A DNA stretch of 64,000 bases from Limnohabitans sp. Hippo3 (GTDB taxonomy: Bacteria > Pseudomonadota > Gammaproteobacteria > Burkholderiales > Burkholderiaceae_C). The DNA lies in contig NZ_NESF01000001.1 of assembly GCF_003063665.1 (NCBI RefSeq), positions 496,001 through 560,000 of the forward strand, given 5' to 3'. The position numbers and the translations under genes are program-made. Under the pieces are notes generated by a model. It made no database searches and was not told the DNA's origin. It saw only the letters and a program-made list of their open reading frames with translations. Every line of letters starts with the position of its first letter. The stretch's first letter is position 1. Of this stretch, positions 51,745-60,687 are shown in pieces.

Positions 51745-54700
51745 TCAGTCGTACACGATCCGCGCCTGCCCCTGATCGGCTTGCGCCATCCAGCTGGCCA
51801 GGGCCGCGTCGGTGGGGAAAAATTTGGCGGCTTCGCCCAGCGCCAGCTCGGCGCGGGCCACCAGTTGGTCGTTGCTGCGCTCCAGCACCAGGCGCACGGG
51901 CAGGCCGCGCACCAGGTCACCCTGCTCGGTTTGCTCGCGTTGCGCGGGGAACTCTTTGACGATGCGGGCGATGTCGGGCGCACGGCCATTCACCGCCACG
52001 CGCAGGTATTTTCCGTAGCGGCAACGGGCAGCGCCCAGGTCCATGATCTGCTCGATTTTGAGCCTGAAGCCGCCAGAAAACCGGTCGGCCTGCATCTTGG
52101 CCGTGACGATGATCAGTTCGTCGTCTTTGAGCAAATGCTTGGCCGAGTTGATCAAGGCTTCGTCGGCCGTGGCTTCCATCACGCCCGATTTGTCGTCGAG
52201 CTTGAAGATGGCCACCTTGCCACGCTGGCCGTTGATGATGCGCAAATCGCTCACGATGCCCGCCAAAAGCTGAGGCTCGCGGCTGTCGATCAGGTCGTCG
52301 ATTTTGCGGCGGGCAAACTGGCGCACTTCCCGCTCCACCGCGTCGAACAAATGACCGGACAAGAAAAAGCCGACGGCGGTTTTTTCGAGCAGCAAGCGCT
52401 CCTTGATGCCCCAGGGCATGACCTCGACCAGCTCGGGCTCTTGCGTGCTGGAGCCGTGCGAGTCGTCGCCCAACATGTCGAACAGGCCGCCTTGGTTGGC
52501 GTTGGCCACGGTGGCGGCAGCAAACTCGAAGGCTTTGTCGATGCTGGCCGATAAGGCGGCGCGGTTCATGTGCAGCGAGTCAAAAGCTCCTGCTTTGATG
52601 AGCGCGTCCACCGTGCGTTTATTAATGCGGGTGCGGTCCACACGCACCGCGAAGTCAAACAGGCTGGTGAACGGGCCGCCTTGTTCGCGGGCCGCCACAA
52701 TCGCCTCGATCGCCTGCTGGCCCGTGCCTTTGATGGCACCCAGGCCGTAGCGGATCACTTTATCGGTGACGGGCTCAAAGCGGTGCGTGCCGCGGTTCAC
52801 GTCCGGCGGGTCAAAGCGGATGCCGAACTTGAGCGCGTCCTCGTGCAGCACCTTGAGCTTGTCGGTGTCGTCCATCTCCACCGTCATGTTGGCGCAGAAG
52901 AACTCGGCGGTGTAGTGCACCTTGAGCCAACCCGTGTGGTAAGCCAACAGAGAATAAGCGGCGGCGTGCGATTTGTTGAAGCCGTAGCCCGCGAACTTTT
53001 CCATCAGGTCAAAGACTTCATCGGCCTTGTCCTGCGGGATGCCGTGGGTGGCCAAAGCGCCCGCGCGGAACTTCTCGCGGTGCTCGGCCATTTCTTCGGC
53101 CTTTTTCTTGCCCATGGCCCGGCGCAGCAAGTCCGCGCCGCCGAGCGAATAGCCACCCAGGATCTGCGCCGTCTGCATCACCTGCTCCTGGTAGACCATG
53201 ATGCCGTAGGTCTCGCTCAGCATCTCGGCCACCGCCGGGTGTGGGTACTCCACCACTTCGCGCCCATGTTTACGCGCCACAAAGCTGGGGATCAGGTCCA
53301 TGGGGCCTGGGCGGTAGAGCGCGTTCAGCGCAATCAGGTCTTCGAGGCGGCTGGGGCGGGCGTCGCGCAGCATGCCTTGCATGCCGCGGCTTTCAAACTG
53401 GAACACGGCCTCGGTCTTGCCGTCTGCAAAAAGTTTGTAGGTCGCCGCATCATCGAGCGGGATGTTTTCAAAGGCGAAGTTCTCCTGGCCTTTGTGCCGC
53501 TTCATGATGAATTCGCGGGCGATCTCCAAAATGGTGAGGGTGGCCAAGCCCAAAAAGTCGAACTTCACCAGGCCCGCCGCTTCCACGTCGTCCTTGTCGT
53601 ACTGACTCACGGCCGATTCGCTGCCGGGCTGCTGGTAGAGCGGGCAAAAGTCGGTCAACTTACCCGGCGCGATCAGCACGCCCCCGGCGTGCATGCCCAC
53701 ATTGCGGGTCATGCCTTCGAGCTTTTGCGCCAGCTCGATCAGGGTCTTCACGTCCTCTTCTCGCTCGATGCGCTCGGCCAGGATCGGCTCCATCGCAATC
53801 GCGTAGTTGTTCTTGTCGCCCTCTTTGGGCGTGGCGGGTGGGTACTGTAGCGTGACCGACATGCCAGGCTTGTTGGGGATGAGCTTACTGATGCCATCGC
53901 AAAAGGTGTAGCTCATGTCCAGAACCCGGCCCACATCGCGGATGGCGGCACGCGCGGCCATGGTGCCGAAGGTGGCGATCTGACTGACCGCGTCGCGCCC
54001 GTATTTGTCCTTCACGTAATCGATCACGCGGTCCCGGTTGGTCTGGCAAAAGTCGATGTCAAAGTCGGGCATCGACACCCGCTCCGGGTTCAAAAAGCGC
54101 TCAAACAGCAGGTTGTATTGCAGCGGGTCCAGATCGGTGATCTTGAGCGCATAGGCCACCAGCGAGCCCGCGCCCGAACCCCGGCCCGGGCCCACGGGGC
54201 AGCCGTTGTTCTTGGCCCACTGGATGAAGTCGCCCACGATGAGGAAGTAGCCCGGAAAGCCCATCTTCAGGATGGTGTTCAGCTCAAACTCCAGCCGATC
54301 GACATACCGCTGGCGCTCGGCTTCGCGCTTGGCCTCGTCGGGGTACAAGTGGATGAGGCGCTCTTTCAGGCCCTCGTGCGAGACGTGACGGAAATACTCG
54401 TCCACCGACATGACCACGCCATTGACGGGGGGGATAGGGAAATTGGGCAGCTGCGGCTTGCCCAGCACCAAAGTCAGGTTGCAGCGCTTGGCGATTTCCA
54501 GGGTGTTGGCAATCGCGCTGGGCACATCGGCAAACAAGGCACACATTTGCTCTGAGGACTTGAAATACTGCTCGCGTGTAAAGCGGCGCACCCGGCGGGG
54601 GTTGGCCAGGATTTCGCCTTCGGAAATGCAGACCCGCGCTTCGTGCGCCTCGTAATCTTCGGCCGTATGGAACTGCACCGGGTGCGTGGCCACCACGGGC

Positions 54701-55272
54701 AAACCCAAACGCGCAGCCAGTGCCACAGCACCCGCTACCTGCGGCTCGTCATCCGGCCGGCCTGCGCGTTGCAGCTCCAGGTAGAAACGGTGCGGAAAGA
54801 TCGAGCCCAGCTGCAGCGCCACGTCGGCCGCCTTGTGGGTGTCACCCTGCACGATGGCCTGGCCCACCGGGCCGGCTTGCGCACCCGAGAGCAAAATCAA
54901 GCCGTCGGACAATTCCTTGAGCCAGGCCAGCTTGACCACCGCCACGCCTTTGACGATGTTTTGCGTCCAGGCACGAGCCAGCAGCTCGCAAAGGTTCAGG
55001 TAGCCTGGGTGGTTTTGCACCAAGAGCACCACCCGGCTGGTGGCCCCGGCGTCGCCCCCCAGGCCTTCGAGGTTGATCTCTGCGCCGACGATGGGCTTGA
55101 CCCCCTTGCCTCGCCCTTCCTTGTAAAACTTGACCGTGCCGAACAGGTTGTTCAGGTCGGTGATGGCCAGCGCAGGCTGGGCGTCTTTGGCCGCGATCTT
55201 GACCACATCGTCGATGCGGCAAGTGGAGTCAACGACGGAGAATTCGGTGTGAAGGCGCAGGTGGACGAACAT
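51745..55272 (-). CDS. dnaE: DNA polymerase III subunit alpha
   Basis: The 1175-residue replicative polymerase, C family. Domains in order: PHP (start MFVHLRLHTEFSVVDS), the palm with MPDFDIDFCQTNRDRVIDYV holding the catalytic aspartates (around residue 405), GRGSGAGSLVAYAL just before it, the fingers with IMVYQEQVMQTAQILGGYS near 690, tandem HhH and the C-terminal OB fold. Length is normal for DnaE1. ATG at 55270-55272. Confidence 0.98.
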   Translation of the reverse strand: MFVHLRLHTEFSVVDSTCRIDDVVKIAAKDAQPALAITDLNNLFGTVKFYKEGRGKGVKPIVGAEINLEGLGGDAGATSRVVLLVQNHPGYLNLCELLARAWTQNIVKGVAVVKLAWLKELSDGLILLSGAQAGPVGQAIVQGDTHKAADVALQLGSIFPHRFYLELQRAGRPDDEPQVAGAVALAARLGLPVVATHPVQFHTAEDYEAHEARVCISEGEILANPRRVRRFTREQYFKSSEQMCALFADVPSAIANTLEIAKRCNLTLVLGKPQLPNFPIPPVNGVVMSVDEYFRHVSHEGLKERLIHLYPDEAKREAERQRYVDRLEFELNTILKMGFPGYFLIVGDFIQWAKNNGCPVGPGRGSGAGSLVAYALKITDLDPLQYNLLFERFLNPERVSMPDFDIDFCQTNRDRVIDYVKDKYGRDAVSQIATFGTMAARAAIRDVGRVLDMSYTFCDGISKLIPNKPGMSVTLQYPPATPKEGDKNNYAIAMEPILAERIEREEDVKTLIELAQKLEGMTRNVGMHAGGVLIAPGKLTDFCPLYQQPGSESAVSQYDKDDVEAAGLVKFDFLGLATLTILEIAREFIMKRHKGQENFAFENIPLDDAATYKLFADGKTEAVFQFESRGMQGMLRDARPSRLEDLIALNALYRPGPMDLIPSFVARKHGREVVEYPHPAVAEMLSETYGIMVYQEQVMQTAQILGGYSLGGADLLRRAMGKKKAEEMAEHREKFRAGALATHGIPQDKADEVFDLMEKFAGYGFNKSHAAAYSLLAYHTGWLKVHYTAEFFCANMTVEMDDTDKLKVLHEDALKFGIRFDPPDVNRGTHRFEPVTDKVIRYGLGAIKGTGQQAIEAIVAAREQGGPFTSLFDFAVRVDRTRINKRTVDALIKAGAFDSLHMNRAALSASIDKAFEFAAATVANANQGGLFDMLGDDSHGSSTQEPELVEVMPWGIKERLLLEKTAVGFFLSGHLFDAVEREVRQFARRKIDDLIDSREPQLLAGIVSDLRIINGQRGKVAIFKLDDKSGVMEATADEALINSAKHLLKDDELIIVTAKMQADRFSGGFRLKIEQIMDLGAARCRYGKYLRVAVNGRAPDIARIVKEFPAQREQTEQGDLVRGLPVRLVLERSNDQLVARAELALGEAAKFFPTDAALASWMAQADQGQARIVYD

Positions 55273-55340
55273 AGCCTGTCATTGTAGAAGGTTACCCTAC
55301 GGCAGAAGTTATGCCTATCTGTGGGTGGCTGGCTCTTGTG

Positions 55341-55362
55341 GTAGGCTGCCCCTGCAGCCGAA
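55341..55362 (+). repeat. REP-like hairpin unit A
   Basis: Head GTAG, stem GGCTGC/GCAGCC (6 bp, 55344-55349 and 55354-55359), loop CCCT, then GAA. Same layout as the three units at 56.1-56.2 kb. It lies between the dnaE start and the end of the DUF599 gene. Confidence 0.6.
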
Positions 55363-55373
55363 GGTATTCGTAT

Positions 55374-56069
55374 TCAGTCGCGCAAGACCTGCAACACGTC
55401 TGAGCGGAATTCGCGCCCATACAAAATCAGCACCACCAAAGCTGTCCCCAAGACCAGGGCCAACGGCGAGAAAAACCAGGCCATCGCCGCAAAAGAAAAG
55501 TAATAGGCCCGCAAACCATCGTTGAAAGTCTCGGCGGCGGCGCTGACCATATTGCCCGCCCGCTGCGCGTAGTGTTCGCGATCTGACTCACCGCTGGCAA
55601 AAGATTCTGGCGGCGGCATGCTGCCGATGATCAGGGCGACAAAGGTGTACTGCCGCATGGACCAAGAAAACCGGAAAAAGGCGTACACAAAAATGCCCAC
55701 CAGCACCAAAATTTTCAGCTCAAACACCAGCAAGGGCGTGGGCTGGGCAAAGGGGATTTCGCCCACCAGCTCCGCCGCTTTGTTGGTGGTGCCCAACAAA
55801 GCAAACAGACCACCGATGATGATGATGCTGGTCGATGAAAAAAACGCCGGTGTTTGAGAAAGATTCTGGGTAATCAAACCATCGAGCATGCGCGGATCAC
55901 GCGCCGTGGTTTGGAGCATCCACTTTTGACGGTACTTGTTGGTGGTGGCGATCAGGCTTTGGTCGCGCTTGCCGCGAATGCGGGCAAACCAAGCGTAGCC
56001 CACCCACAAAGCAAAAAAAGAAAACAGTGCCAGCCAATCGGCCCAGGGCAGCATAGAGATGATTTTCAT
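55374..56069 (-). CDS. DUF599 family membrane protein
   Basis: A 231-residue protein of the DUF599 family, function unknown. About four or five transmembrane segments: WADWLALFSFFALWVGYAWF near the N-terminus, IIIIGGLFALLGT, ILVLVGIFVYAFFRF, YTFVALIIGS and a last hydrophobic stretch SPLALVLGTALVVLILYG. A motif near residue 25, VGYAWFARIRGKRDQSLIA, and MVSAAAETFNDGLRAYYF are kept in relatives. The ATG at 56067-56069 follows AGGTG directly; an ATG five codons later is an alternative. REP-like hairpins lie on both sides of it. Confidence 0.8.
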   Translation of the reverse strand: MKIISMLPWADWLALFSFFALWVGYAWFARIRGKRDQSLIATTNKYRQKWMLQTTARDPRMLDGLITQNLSQTPAFFSSTSIIIIGGLFALLGTTNKAAELVGEIPFAQPTPLLVFELKILVLVGIFVYAFFRFSWSMRQYTFVALIIGSMPPPESFASGESDREHYAQRAGNMVSAAAETFNDGLRAYYFSFAAMAWFFSPLALVLGTALVVLILYGREFRSDVLQVLRD

Positions 56070-56099
56070 CACCTCATGCTAACCGAGCGGCGCAACTGT

Positions 56100-56122
56100 C
56101 GGCCGCAGGGGCGACCTCCTAC
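56100..56122 (-). repeat. REP-like hairpin unit B
   Basis: Read on the minus strand: head GTAG (56119-56122), GAG, stem GGTCGC/GCGGCC with one G-U pair, loop CCCT (56107-56110), then CGA. Oriented against unit C. Confidence 0.65.
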
Positions 56123-56145
56123 AGGGACAAGCCCTCAACTACCGA

Positions 56146-56173
56146 GTGGGAGCGAGCCCCTGCTCGCGAATGG
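56146..56173 (+). repeat. REP-like hairpin unit C
   Basis: Head GTGG, GAG, perfect stem GCGAGC/GCTCGC (56152-56157 and 56162-56167), loop CCCT, then GAATGG. Strikingly close to the REP sequences known from Pseudomonas. Confidence 0.7.
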
Positions 56174-56207
56174 CTGGTCTGGCTCGGGCGCTCATGCCAC
56201 ACCACCA

Positions 56208-56232
56208 TTCGGCCGCAGGGGCGACTTCACAC
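56208..56232 (-). repeat. REP-like hairpin unit D
   Basis: Read on the minus strand: head GTGTGAA (decayed GTGGGAG), stem AGTCGC/GCGGCC, loop CCCT (56217-56220), then CGAATGG. The CGAATGG tail equals that of unit C, which it faces tail to tail. Confidence 0.6.
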
Positions 56233-56242
56233 AAAGGGCCTG

Positions 56243-56776
56243 TCAGCCGCGCAGCTTGGCAGCGACTGCGGCGACGCGCTCGCCGTAGGCTTTGGCGGTG
56301 TCCAGATCGCCCTGGGGGATGTCTTCGGCAGGGCTGGTCGGGCCGACTTGGGCCATCACGCCGGAGTTGGAGCCGATGCGGTTGATGGTGCCGTCGTTCA
56401 TGGCAGGCTGACCCACCCACACCATGCCTTGCTGCATGGCCAAGGTGATGAAGTACTGGATGGTCGAAAGCTTGTCGCCGCTGGGGCTGGCCGAGATGGT
56501 GAAGCCGCCTGCGACTTTGTCTTTCCAGGCGCTGGTGAACCAACGCTTGGAGGTGGCGTCGGCGAATTTCTTGAACTGCCACGAAGCCATGCCCATGTAG
56601 GTGGGCGAGCCGAAGATGATGGCGTCGGCCGCGTCCAGTGTCGCCCAATCGGCGTCGGTGATGTTGCCGTCGGCGTCGATGGTCACGGTTTGGGCGTTCG
56701 CGCCTTGCGCCACGAACTGGGCCACGCGCTGGGTGTGGCCGTAGCCGGAATGGAAAACAACAACAGTTTTAGCCAT
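56243..56776 (-). CDS. Flavodoxin-fold NAD(P)H:quinone oxidoreductase-like protein (WrbA/flavodoxin family)
   Basis: A 177-residue flavodoxin-like protein. FMN phosphate loop is FHSGYGHTQRVAQFVA (residues 8-23), and the second FMN loop is GSPTYMGMASWQFKKF near residue 57. Shorter than WrbA (198). Probably an FMN-dependent reductase of quinones or other electrophiles; substrate unknown. It follows the pirin gene on the same strand, and a LysR regulator is divergent from both, suggesting a redox-stress unit. Confidence 0.85.
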   Translation of the reverse strand: MAKTVVVFHSGYGHTQRVAQFVAQGANAQTVTIDADGNITDADWATLDAADAIIFGSPTYMGMASWQFKKFADATSKRWFTSAWKDKVAGGFTISASPSGDKLSTIQYFITLAMQQGMVWVGQPAMNDGTINRIGSNSGVMAQVGPTSPAEDIPQGDLDTAKAYGERVAAVAAKLRG

Positions 56777-56826
56777 GAAAAAACTCCTGGGTTGAAAGGA
56801 CAGGTTGAAAAGAAGGGTTGAGAAAA

Positions 56827-57528
56827 TCAGGGGGCCAAGTCAAACACCAGCACTTCGGCGTTCTGGCCCTGGTTCAGCGCCAAGGCCGATTCGCCTTGCA
56901 GCATGGCCGCATCACCGGCCTGCAATGCCTGGCCATTGACCTGCAAGCGGCCGCGTACCAAAAACACATAGGCCTTGCGGGTCGGGTCCAGACTCAGTTG
57001 CGCCGTTTCTGTGCCATCGAACAGACCGGCGTACATGCGGGCATCGGCGTGAATTTTGACGGTGTGCTCATTGGCATCCGGGGCCGCCACCAGCGCCAGC
57101 TGGCCACGTTTGACCGCTTCGGGCACGGTTTTTTGCTCGTACCCCGGGTCAATGCCCGTCACATTCGGTTCGATCCAGATTTGCAAGAAGTGCGTCTCTT
57201 GGCCCTTGGCGTGGTTGAACTCGCTGTGGCGCACGCCAGAGCCGGCACTCATGCGCTGCACATCGCCGGGTGGAATGCCTTTCACATTGCCCATGCTGTC
57301 CTGATGGGCCAGGTTGCCCGACAGCACGTAGCTGATGATTTCCATGTCGCGGTGACCGTGTGTGCCAAAGCCGGTGCCGGGCGCGATGCGGTCTTCGTTG
57401 ATGACGCGCAGGTTGCCAAAACCCATGTGGGCCGGGTCGAAGTAGTTGGCAAAAGAAAAGCTGTGGAACGATTTCAGCCAGCCGTGGTCGGCGTAGCCGC
57501 GTTCATGGGATTTGCGAAGGGTCAGCAT
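56827..57528 (-). CDS. Pirin family protein
   Basis: A 233-residue bicupin of the pirin family. The metal ligands line up exactly with human pirin: His57 and His59 in GTHGHRDMEI, His101 and Glu103 in GVRHSEFNH. Bacterial pirins such as YhhW have quercetinase activity; others act as redox sensors. ATG at 57526-57528 is fixed by AGGAG six bases upstream. It heads a leftward pair with the flavodoxin gene and is divergent from a LysR gene. Confidence 0.92.
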   Translation of the reverse strand: MLTLRKSHERGYADHGWLKSFHSFSFANYFDPAHMGFGNLRVINEDRIAPGTGFGTHGHRDMEIISYVLSGNLAHQDSMGNVKGIPPGDVQRMSAGSGVRHSEFNHAKGQETHFLQIWIEPNVTGIDPGYEQKTVPEAVKRGQLALVAAPDANEHTVKIHADARMYAGLFDGTETAQLSLDPTRKAYVFLVRGRLQVNGQALQAGDAAMLQGESALALNQGQNAEVLVFDLAP

Positions 57529-57603
57529 GAGGTTCTCCTGGATGCGATGGGTTAACTTTAAAGACGGCATGGCCCAGATAGGTGCAATTCGTTTGCTGCC
57601 AGC

Positions 57604-57620
57604 ATTCGAATAATTTGAAT
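57604..57620. promoter_or_regulatory. Candidate LysR operator
   Basis: An AT-rich inverted repeat ATTCGAA-TAA-TTTGAAT (6 of 7 positions match) containing a T-N11-A core (57606 to 57618) stands out in GC-rich DNA. It lies 16 bases before the LysR ATG and 76 before the divergent pirin start, the expected place for autoregulation plus activation of the divergent genes. Confidence 0.6.
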
Positions 57621-57635
57621 TAAGATAAGCCCACC

Positions 57636-58565
57636 ATGCAAAGCCCCAAAGATTGGCTCACGCCCGACGCCCTGTTCATGCTGCAAACCATCGACGAACA
57701 AGGCAGTTTTGCCGCCGCCGCCCGTAAGCTGAACCTGGTGCCCAGCACCCTGACCTACCGGGTGCGGCAGCTCGAAGACGCGCTGGACGTGCTGTTGTTT
57801 GACCGCAGCTCGCGCCAAGCCAGGCCCACCGCAGCCGGGCAAGAGTTGCTGCGCGAAGCAGGTCGCTTGCTGCAAGACATCGACGCCGTGGCCAACCGGG
57901 TCAAGCGGGTGGCCACGGGTTGGGAAGCGGTGTTGACGGTGGCGGTGGACAGCATCATTTCGCGCAGCGTGGTGATGGATTTGTGTGAGGCCTTTCTGGC
58001 GCTCAACAGCCCGACCCGCTTGCGCATCCGACACGAAACATTGTCCGGTACCATGGCCGCCTTGACCTCCGGGCAAGCCGATCTGGCCTTGGGCGTGGCG
58101 CTGGACCAGCACATGGCCGCAGACATTCAGCACATGGCGCTGGGTGAAGTGCCTTTTGTGTTTGCTGTGGCACCCCAGCACCCCTTGGCCCAGGCGGCCG
58201 AACCCTTAAGCAATGCCCAGCTGGTGCAGCACCGCATGGTGGCCGTGGCCGACTCGGTGCAACGCGGCAGTGGCCTGACGGTGGGGCTGCAAGGCGGTCA
58301 GGATGTGTTCACCGTGCCCGACATGCCCAGCAAACTGCAAGCGCAACTGCGCGGTTTAGGCGCTGGCTTTTTGCCCCAAAGCCTGGCCGCGCCCTATGCG
58401 CAGCAAGGCATGCTGGTGATCAAGCGCACAGACCAGTCCCGCCTGAGCACGGTGCACGCAGCCTGGCGCGACAGCCGCCTGAGCCCTGCGGGTCACGCCC
58501 TGCTGTGGTGGACGGCCCAGCTGGAAAAAGCCACAACTCGTCAGGCATTGCGGCAAGCACTTTGA
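57636..58565 (+). CDS. LysR-family transcriptional regulator
   Basis: A 309-residue regulator. The N-terminal winged HTH (residues 7-65) has ALFMLQTIDEQGSFAAAARKLN and STLTYRVRQLEDALDVLLFDRSSR; a linker helix and a periplasmic-binding-like effector domain follow. Tyr in place of Ser in the recognition helix (TLTYRVRQLE) is as in some redox-related LysR proteins. It is divergent from the pirin-flavodoxin pair, which it probably regulates. Confidence 0.92.
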   Translation: MQSPKDWLTPDALFMLQTIDEQGSFAAAARKLNLVPSTLTYRVRQLEDALDVLLFDRSSRQARPTAAGQELLREAGRLLQDIDAVANRVKRVATGWEAVLTVAVDSIISRSVVMDLCEAFLALNSPTRLRIRHETLSGTMAALTSGQADLALGVALDQHMAADIQHMALGEVPFVFAVAPQHPLAQAAEPLSNAQLVQHRMVAVADSVQRGSGLTVGLQGGQDVFTVPDMPSKLQAQLRGLGAGFLPQSLAAPYAQQGMLVIKRTDQSRLSTVHAAWRDSRLSPAGHALLWWTAQLEKATTRQALRQAL

Positions 58566-58627
58566 AGTCCGTTGGTAATAACCCGCCCAGTCAACATCCC
58601 ACAGCTTTTCTCGGCTAAAGTGGCTCC

Positions 58628-59674
58628 ATGACCACACAACACATCGCCATCATCGGCGTCGGCATGGCCGGCGTCACTTGCGCACGCACACTGCGCCAAG
58701 CCGGACACAACGTCACCTTGTTCGAGAAAAGCCGAGGCCTCGGAGGCCGCATGTCCACCCGCGCCAGCGCCTTTGGCAGCTTTGACCATGGGGCGCAGTA
58801 CTTCACCGTGCGCGACCCTCGTTTTGAGCTGGCCATCGGCACCGCGCCAGGGGTATGCAAACCCTGGAGCGCCAACGCCGTGCGCGTGCTCGACCCGAAC
58901 GGCCGTGTGATCGAAGCCGGTCTGCCCGGCGGCGAGCGCCACTGGGTGGCCATGCCCGGGATGAACGGTCTGGTCAAAGCCTGGGCCGCGCCCCTGGTGG
59001 AAGACGGCAATGTGCAGTTGCAAACCCGGGTCACGCAAATCACGACCGACCCGATGAAGAAGAACGGTTGGCAACTGCACACCGAAAGCGATGACGGCGG
59101 ACAGCACATTTATGCCGGTTTCGACAAAGTGATCTTGGCCATCCCCCCCGCCCAGGCGACCGCCTTGCTCAAGACGTCCGGTCTGAGCGCCTTGGCCGAT
59201 CCCCTGAAAGAGGTCCGCGTGGACCCTTGCTGGACGCTGATGCTGGCCTATCCGCAGGCTGTGCAGCCAGGCCTCATCACCCTCGGCCCACAATGGAACG
59301 CGGCCCGCAGCACGCATCACCGCATCGCCTGGATGGCCCGCGAATCGTCCAAACCCGGGCGCGAGCGCATCGAGCGCTGGACCGTGCAGGCCAGCGCCCC
59401 CTGGTCTGCCGAGCACGTCAACGACTCGGCCGAACGCATCACCGGCAAGCTGATCAAGGCCTTTGCCGAGATCACCGGCATTCGCGCCACCCCGGCCCAT
59501 GCCGAGGTACACCGCTGGCTGTATGCCAAAACCGCACAGCCCTTGGGCGAAAGCCACCTGTGGTTCAAGGACCAGGGCATTGGCCTGTGCGGCGACTGGT
59601 GCCTGGGCCACCGGGTTGAAGACGCTTTTGTCTCGGGCCTGGAGCTGGCTTTGGCGGTGCTCAAGAAACGCTGA
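58628..59674 (+). CDS. FAD-dependent oxidoreductase, renalase-like
   Basis: A 348-residue flavoprotein of the amine-oxidase-like class. The dinucleotide fold is AIIGVGMAGVTCARTLRQAG (residues 7-26), followed by LFEKSRGLGGRMSTR, and DHGAQYFTVRD near 55. The C-terminal FAD motif is GIGLCGDWCLGHRVEDAFVSG. Bacterial renalase relatives oxidise isomeric forms of NAD(P)H, which would be a thematic link with nnr in this window; that is a guess. It follows the LysR gene by 62 bases and precedes gluQRS by 6. Confidence 0.87.
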   Translation: MTTQHIAIIGVGMAGVTCARTLRQAGHNVTLFEKSRGLGGRMSTRASAFGSFDHGAQYFTVRDPRFELAIGTAPGVCKPWSANAVRVLDPNGRVIEAGLPGGERHWVAMPGMNGLVKAWAAPLVEDGNVQLQTRVTQITTDPMKKNGWQLHTESDDGGQHIYAGFDKVILAIPPAQATALLKTSGLSALADPLKEVRVDPCWTLMLAYPQAVQPGLITLGPQWNAARSTHHRIAWMARESSKPGRERIERWTVQASAPWSAEHVNDSAERITGKLIKAFAEITGIRATPAHAEVHRWLYAKTAQPLGESHLWFKDQGIGLCGDWCLGHRVEDAFVSGLELALAVLKKR

Positions 59675-59680
59675 TCACCC

Positions 59681-60580
59681 ATGGGGAGCCCCTACACAGG
59701 CCGGTTTGCGCCCTCGCCAACCGGCCTTTTGCATGCCGGCTCGCTGGTGGCGGCGCTGGCCAGCTGGCTCGATGCCCGCGCCCACGGCGGCCGCTGGCTC
59801 GTACGCATCGAAGATGTGGACACACCCCGCTGCGTGCCGGGGGCCGACCAGGCGATCTTGCAGCAACTGGCAGCCTGCGGCCTGCAGCCCGACGGCCCCG
59901 TGCTGTGGCAAAGCCAGCGCGGCGAGCACTACGCTGCCGCCTTGCAAACCCTGGTGGAACAAGGCTGGGCCTACCCCTGCGGCTGCTCGCGTAAAGAGAT
60001 CGAATCGGCCCAAGCCGTGGTCCGGCACAGCGCCGCCGTCTACCCCGGCACCTGCCGAAACGGTCTGAGGGGCAAACCCGCCCGCGCCTGGCGGCTGAAT
60101 GTGCAGGCCGTGCAAGCCGCACTGGGCTTGCCCGCCGTCACGCATTGGCGCGACCGCCGCCTGGGGCCGCAACAGCAAAACGTGAGCCAGGAAGTCGGCG
60201 ACTTTGTGCTGCGCCGCGCCGATGGCTTGTGGGCTTACCAGCTGGCAGTGGTGGTGGACGACGCCGCGCAAGGCATCACCCATGTGGTGCGCGGTCAGGA
60301 CCTGGCCGACAACACGGCACGGCAAATCGTGCTGCAACGCGCCTTGGGCCTGCCCACGCCCCAGTACCTGCACACCCCTCTGGTGCTGGGTGCCAACGGC
60401 GAAAAGCTCAGCAAACAAAACGGGGCCCAAGCGCTGGATTTGCAAACCCCACAAGCTGTCTTGGCCGCGCTGAACGCTGCGGCGCAGGTGCTTGGGCTGA
60501 CTGCGGCACCCGCGCACCTCGCCCCCACGCAAGCCTTGTCACTTTGGACCGAGCAGCTGAGGGCCAAGGCTCCCCCATGA
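59681..60580 (+). CDS. gluQ: Glutamyl-Q tRNA(Asp) synthetase
   Basis: A 299-residue paralogue of the GluRS catalytic domain that attaches glutamate to the queuosine base of tRNA-Asp. HIGH-like motif in [16 protein letters not shown] (residues 7-22), zinc ligands in YPCGCSR and the later PGTCR, and a KMSKS-like [10 protein letters not shown] near residue 244. It lacks an anticodon-binding domain, which is the mark of GluQ-RS. ATG at 59681. Confidence 0.93.
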   Translation: MGSPYTGRFAPSPTGLLHAGSLVAALASWLDARAHGGRWLVRIEDVDTPRCVPGADQAILQQLAACGLQPDGPVLWQSQRGEHYAAALQTLVEQGWAYPCGCSRKEIESAQAVVRHSAAVYPGTCRNGLRGKPARAWRLNVQAVQAALGLPAVTHWRDRRLGPQQQNVSQEVGDFVLRRADGLWAYQLAVVVDDAAQGITHVVRGQDLADNTARQIVLQRALGLPTPQYLHTPLVLGANGEKLSKQNGAQALDLQTPQAVLAALNAAAQVLGLTAAPAHLAPTQALSLWTEQLRAKAPP

Positions 60581-60606
60581 GGGCATACATTTGCGCCAGA
60601 GCCCCG

Positions 60607-60629
60607 ATTCACACATAATATGTGTGAAT
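60607..60629. promoter_or_regulatory. Perfect palindromic operator of the vapBC-type pair
   Basis: Two exact 10-base arms, ATTCACACAT and ATGTGTGAAT, flank AAT. AT-rich in GC-rich surroundings, overlapping a likely -10 (TAATAT/CATAAT). It lies 59 bases before the antitoxin ATG, where ribbon-helix-helix antitoxins usually bind to repress their own operon. Confidence 0.75.
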
Positions 60630-60687
60630 TTATGAATGCGTGTTCTGCTGTTGCACAGCCACCATGCACCTTTAAGGGAGGCCCACC

